Origin: Solirubrobacter soli DSM 22325
GTDB lineage: Bacteria; Actinomycetota; Thermoleophilia; Solirubrobacterales; Solirubrobacteraceae
Direction of reading: 5' to 3'
Length of the DNA stretch: 64,000 nt
NCBI RefSeq assembly: GCF_000423665.1
Contig: NZ_AUIK01000022.1
Coordinates: 124,001 to 188,000, forward strand
The stretch's first letter is position 1. Each line of letters starts with the position of its first letter. The translations under genes were made by a program, and so were the position numbers. Under the pieces are notes generated by a model. It worked only from the letters and a program-made list of their open reading frames with translations, was not told the origin of the DNA and made no database searches. This document shows, in pieces, positions 61,197 through 64,000 of the stretch.

Positions 61197-63358
61197 TCCG
61201 CCGGCACCGGCTTGGAGTAGTGATACCCCTGCGCGACGTGGCACCCCAGGTCGCGCAGCGCGATCGCCTGCTCGCCGGTCTCGACGCCCTCGGCCACCGC
61301 GGTCACGCCGAGCGCCTGGGCGAGCTGGATGATCGCGGTGATGATGGCGCGCGCGTCGTTTGACTCGAGCAGGCCGTCGACGAACGACTTGTCGATCTTG
61401 ATCACGTCGACGGGCAGCAGGTACTTGAGGTGTGACAGCGAGGAGTAGCCGACGCCGAAGTCGTCGATCGCCAGCCGCACGCCCAGCGTCTTGAGGCCCT
61501 GGAGGATCCGCTGCGCGGCCTCCGGGTGCTCCATGATCGCGCTCTCGGTGATCTCCAGGCACAGCGCCGACGGCGGAAGCCCGTTGACGCGCAGCGCGGT
61601 CTCGACGACGCCGGCGAGCTGCGGGCTGGAGAGCTGGCGGGGCGAGAGGTTGACCGCCATCACGAACTCGATGTGACCCTCGGCCCGCCACGCGGCGGCC
61701 TGGCGGCACGCCTCGCCCAGCACCCACTCGCCGATCTCGACGATCAGCCCGCTCTGCTCGGCGACCGGGATGAAGCGGGCGGGGGAGATCGCGCCGTGCA
61801 GGGGGTGCTGCCAGCGCAGCAGCGCCTCGACGCCGAACATCCGCGACGTGTCCGAGAGCATGACCTCGGGCTGGTAGGCGAGCGACAGCTGGCCCGCGGC
61901 GAGCGCGTCGCGCAGCTCGGCCTCGAGCTCGAGCCGCTCGACGGCGCGCGAGCGCACCGAGCGGTCGAAGAACTCCAGCTGTGCCTTGCCGTTCTCCTTG
62001 GCCTGGTACATGGCGGCGTCGGCGTCGCGCAGCAGCTCCTCGGCGGTCACGTCGGTGCCGTCGGCGACCGCGATGCCGATGCTCGAGGACAGGAAGCGCT
62101 GGCGGCCGTCGAGCACGAACGGGCGCTTGATCTCCGCCGCGACCCGGTCGGCGACCCGGCGCAGGTCGGAGAGGCTCATGATCCGCTCGAGCAGGATCAC
62201 GAACTCGTCGCCGCCGAAGCGGGCGATCGTGTCGCCGGGGCGGACCGCGTCGGTCAGGCGCTCGGCGGCCTGGACGAGCAGCTCGTCGCCGGCGCGATGG
62301 CCGAGCGAGTCGTTGATGACCTTGAAGTCGTCGATGTCGGCGAACAGGACCGCGAGGCGGGTGTTGGTGGTCTTGCGGCGCTCGAGCGCGTCGGCCAGCG
62401 CGATGTCGAACAGCGCGCGGTTCGGGAGCCCGGTCAGCGGGTCGTGGTGGGCCTGGTGGTCGAGCCGCTCGGCGTCGTGCTTGCGGGCGGTGATGTCGAC
62501 GCCCTGGGAGATGTAGTGATCCGGGCTGCCGGCGCTGTCGAGGATCAACGAGTGGCGCCAGATGAACCAGCCGAGCGTGCCGTCGGCGCGCACGTAGCGC
62601 TGCTCGGCCTCGGGCGCGTCGGACTCAGGTGGCCAGCTCGCCTTGAGCGCGGCCTGGTCGGCGGCGGGCGCGAAGTCCCAGAAGCGCGCGGCCTGGGTCC
62701 CGACGCGCTCGCGCAGCTCGTCGTTGGTCTGCAGCAGCTCACCCGCCGGCGACACGAGCGCCATCGCCACCGGCGCCGCGTCGAACGCCCGCCGGAAGCG
62801 CTCCTCCGAGCTCGCGGTGGCGGTGCGGGCGGACTCGTTCGCGCGCCACGAGATCAGGTTGGCGACGGCGAGCGCGGCGACGAACAGGCCATGGACCCCG
62901 GCCCAGGCCCACGCGTAGCGGTCGTGGTTGAACACCGCGCCGGTCTCCCAGAAGCTGATCACGCCGTGCTGGAGCACGACGAACGTGATCGCCATCAGGT
63001 ACGCCCACCACTCCTCGTAGAGCGCCAGCGCGCCCACCATCACGAAGTAGTGGAAGTGCGCCTCGGTCGTGCCGTGCCAGGAGACGACGACCAGCGCCGA
63101 GCACGACAGCAGCGCCATCGCGCACATCGACGAGCGCCAGCCGCGACCCAGGCGCGGCCAGCAGGCGAGCGCGCCGAAGACCGCGGGGCCGATGTCGAAC
63201 GCCCAGCCCGCCGCGAGCGACCAGCCCTGGCTGACGGCGAACGCGGGCAGCAGCACGAGGTGGATCGCCAGCACCGCGAGGAGCCCACGGTGACGCACGG
63301 CCCATACCTCTTCAGGCAGGGCACGGCCACGCGGCAGCCAGGACAGCAGGCGATGCAT
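61082..63358 (-). CDS. Membrane-bound PAS-GGDEF-EAL c-di-GMP enzyme
   Basis: 758 residues. N-terminal membrane domain with about five helices (20-180) holding the HFHYFVMVGALALYEEW motif, a PAS domain (about 185-300), GGDEF (about 305-470; active site RFGGDEFVIL) and EAL (about 480-730; VEALLRW, AVNLSPRQLSS, LEITESAIMEH, IDDFGVGYSSLSHLKYLL, VAEGVETGEQA). Both catalytic domains look intact, so it may make or degrade c-di-GMP. The His/aromatic membrane motif suggests a metal- or gas-sensing domain, which is inference. Confidence 0.93.
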   Translation of the reverse strand: MHRLLSWLPRGRALPEEVWAVRHRGLLAVLAIHLVLLPAFAVSQGWSLAAGWAFDIGPAVFGALACWPRLGRGWRSSMCAMALLSCSALVVVSWHGTTEAHFHYFVMVGALALYEEWWAYLMAITFVVLQHGVISFWETGAVFNHDRYAWAWAGVHGLFVAALAVANLISWRANESARTATASSEERFRRAFDAAPVAMALVSPAGELLQTNDELRERVGTQAARFWDFAPAADQAALKASWPPESDAPEAEQRYVRADGTLGWFIWRHSLILDSAGSPDHYISQGVDITARKHDAERLDHQAHHDPLTGLPNRALFDIALADALERRKTTNTRLAVLFADIDDFKVINDSLGHRAGDELLVQAAERLTDAVRPGDTIARFGGDEFVILLERIMSLSDLRRVADRVAAEIKRPFVLDGRQRFLSSSIGIAVADGTDVTAEELLRDADAAMYQAKENGKAQLEFFDRSVRSRAVERLELEAELRDALAAGQLSLAYQPEVMLSDTSRMFGVEALLRWQHPLHGAISPARFIPVAEQSGLIVEIGEWVLGEACRQAAAWRAEGHIEFVMAVNLSPRQLSSPQLAGVVETALRVNGLPPSALCLEITESAIMEHPEAAQRILQGLKTLGVRLAIDDFGVGYSSLSHLKYLLPVDVIKIDKSFVDGLLESNDARAIITAIIQLAQALGVTAVAEGVETGEQAIALRDLGCHVAQGYHYSKPVPADYLLFSQSDSRSAASPALSPALENPSPASLKIVRNLSA

Positions 63359-63392
63359 CTGCCCAGGTGTTCGGAAGCTGACGCCCCCGGCT

Positions 63393-64000
63393 TTAATGCA
63401 GCGCCCGGAGGGTGCGTCGCCGCGTGACCCCGGCGGCGATGATGCTGACCCGGTACAGACCCGCCTTCTTGGGGCGCACCTTGGTCTGGAAGCGGCCGCT
63501 GGACGCGCCGATGCGCTTGCGCTGCACGGTCACCCAGCGGTTCCCAACCTGGCGCTCCAGGAGGCACTGCACGAGCGCCTGGCCCGGCGCCAGCGTGCCG
63601 CTGATCGCGAACGCGGTACCCGCCTTGGCGCGCCGCTTGTCGCTGGTGAGCGACATGCTCGGGACGACCTTGACCGCCACCGGCGCCGACTCCAGCCGCG
63701 TCCGCGTCGCGTCGCCCGCGAAGACCGCGCGGACCTGACCGGACGCGGGGAGCTGCACGCTCGTCGACCAGTTCCCGTCGACGCCGCAGGTGGTCGTGGT
63801 GACCTGCGTCCAGGCCGATCCCGCCGCCATGTACTCGACGCCGAGGGCGGCGCCCGCGGGGGAGGAGCCGTCGGCGAAGCGCAGGACGCCGGAGACGCTG
63901 GTCGGCTTGGCGCCCTTCTGGCTGGAGGCCTTGACCGTGATCGCCGACACGGGGTGGCTGAACGCGGCCGCGCGGGAGCGCAGGGCCGGCAGCTGCGCGT
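63393..64000 (-). CDS. Secreted Ig-like domain protein, C-terminal part (5' end outside window)
   Basis: The frame is open to the window edge and reads upstream of GTG 63950 as AQLPALRSRAAAFSHP, so this is a fragment of a longer protein. Two beta-sandwich-like domains are seen: VSGVLRFADGSSPAGAAL...GNWSTSV and AISGTLAPGQALVQCLLERQV...GLYRVSII, as in bacterial cell-surface proteins. Similar two-part beta domains occur in the RlpA-like protein at 50354. No catalytic residues are visible. Confidence 0.7.
   Translation of the reverse strand, partial: AQLPALRSRAAAFSHPVSAITVKASSQKGAKPTSVSGVLRFADGSSPAGAALGVEYMAAGSAWTQVTTTTCGVDGNWSTSVQLPASGQVRAVFAGDATRTRLESAPVAVKVVPSMSLTSDKRRAKAGTAFAISGTLAPGQALVQCLLERQVGNRWVTVQRKRIGASSGRFQTKVRPKKAGLYRVSIIAAGVTRRRTLRALH

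Overview
The window is GC-rich, almost gapless DNA with many 4-bp start/stop overlaps and GTG or TTG starts. Gene content suggests an actinomycete of the class Thermoleophilia (Solirubrobacterales-like): SepF and YggT next to lspA/rluD, a GarA-like FHA gene followed by an Rv1828-like MerR gene, a WS/DGAT acyltransferase, a short-form HisG with HisZ, a DUF6328 membrane protein and a single-motif RsiG. This placement is inference from family knowledge; no search was run. There are no rRNA or tRNA genes, no CRISPR array, no prophage and no insertion sequence with a transposase. No gene-free stretch exceeds about 210 bp.

Layout. 1-4621: histidine operon hisZ(partial)-hisG-hisD-hisB-hisH-hisA-hisF. 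4590-10665: a secreted beta-propeller, CCA-adding enzyme, pgeF-yggS-sepF-yggT-lspA-rluD (cell division and envelope cluster). 10862-15387: rpsB-tsf-pyrH-frr-uppS-cdsA. 15384-37437: the rest of the usual chain (dxr-rseP, ispG, proS), spread out by blocks of accessory genes: regulators and PfpI/SnoaL/hydrolase genes, an acyl-CoA synthetase, a chemoreceptor, an MFS-MarR pair, a methyltransferase with two secreted glycosidase-like proteins, SOD, and a CheW-chemoreceptor pair. 37419-41727: pgsA-like, rsiG-like, FHA, MerR, apt and an alkyl-DHAP-synthase-like flavoprotein. 41702-49556: FGGY kinase, an SRPBCC-DGPF-ECF42 sigma module, PfkB kinase, a region-4/RskA fusion, thioesterase, DUF3105-like protein and WS/DGAT. 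49615-54928: ECF sigma, RlpA-like protein behind a structured leader, DinB, thioredoxin-TPR, hydrolase, EAL protein. 55032-64000: a 1549-residue secreted papain-like protease with twelve Ig-like repeats, DUF3052, M48 peptidase, GGDEF-EAL protein and the C-terminus of another secreted protein.

Themes. (i) Nucleotide second messengers: a single-motif c-di-GMP-binding anti-sigma candidate, two c-di-GMP enzymes, FliA/WhiG-type promoter elements at both chemoreceptor genes, and a candidate c-di-AMP riboswitch in front of the RlpA-like gene. (ii) DNA damage: LexA-type dyads upstream of both rlpA and dinB. (iii) Small palindromic elements built on a GGGGTCAGACCCC-like core; one is translated in frame inside hisD and two supply stop codons to neighbouring genes. 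A different 49-bp palindrome is translated inside the FGGY kinase. (iv) Several genes have an actinobacterial -10 hexamer 6-10 nt before the start codon, suggesting leaderless mRNAs.
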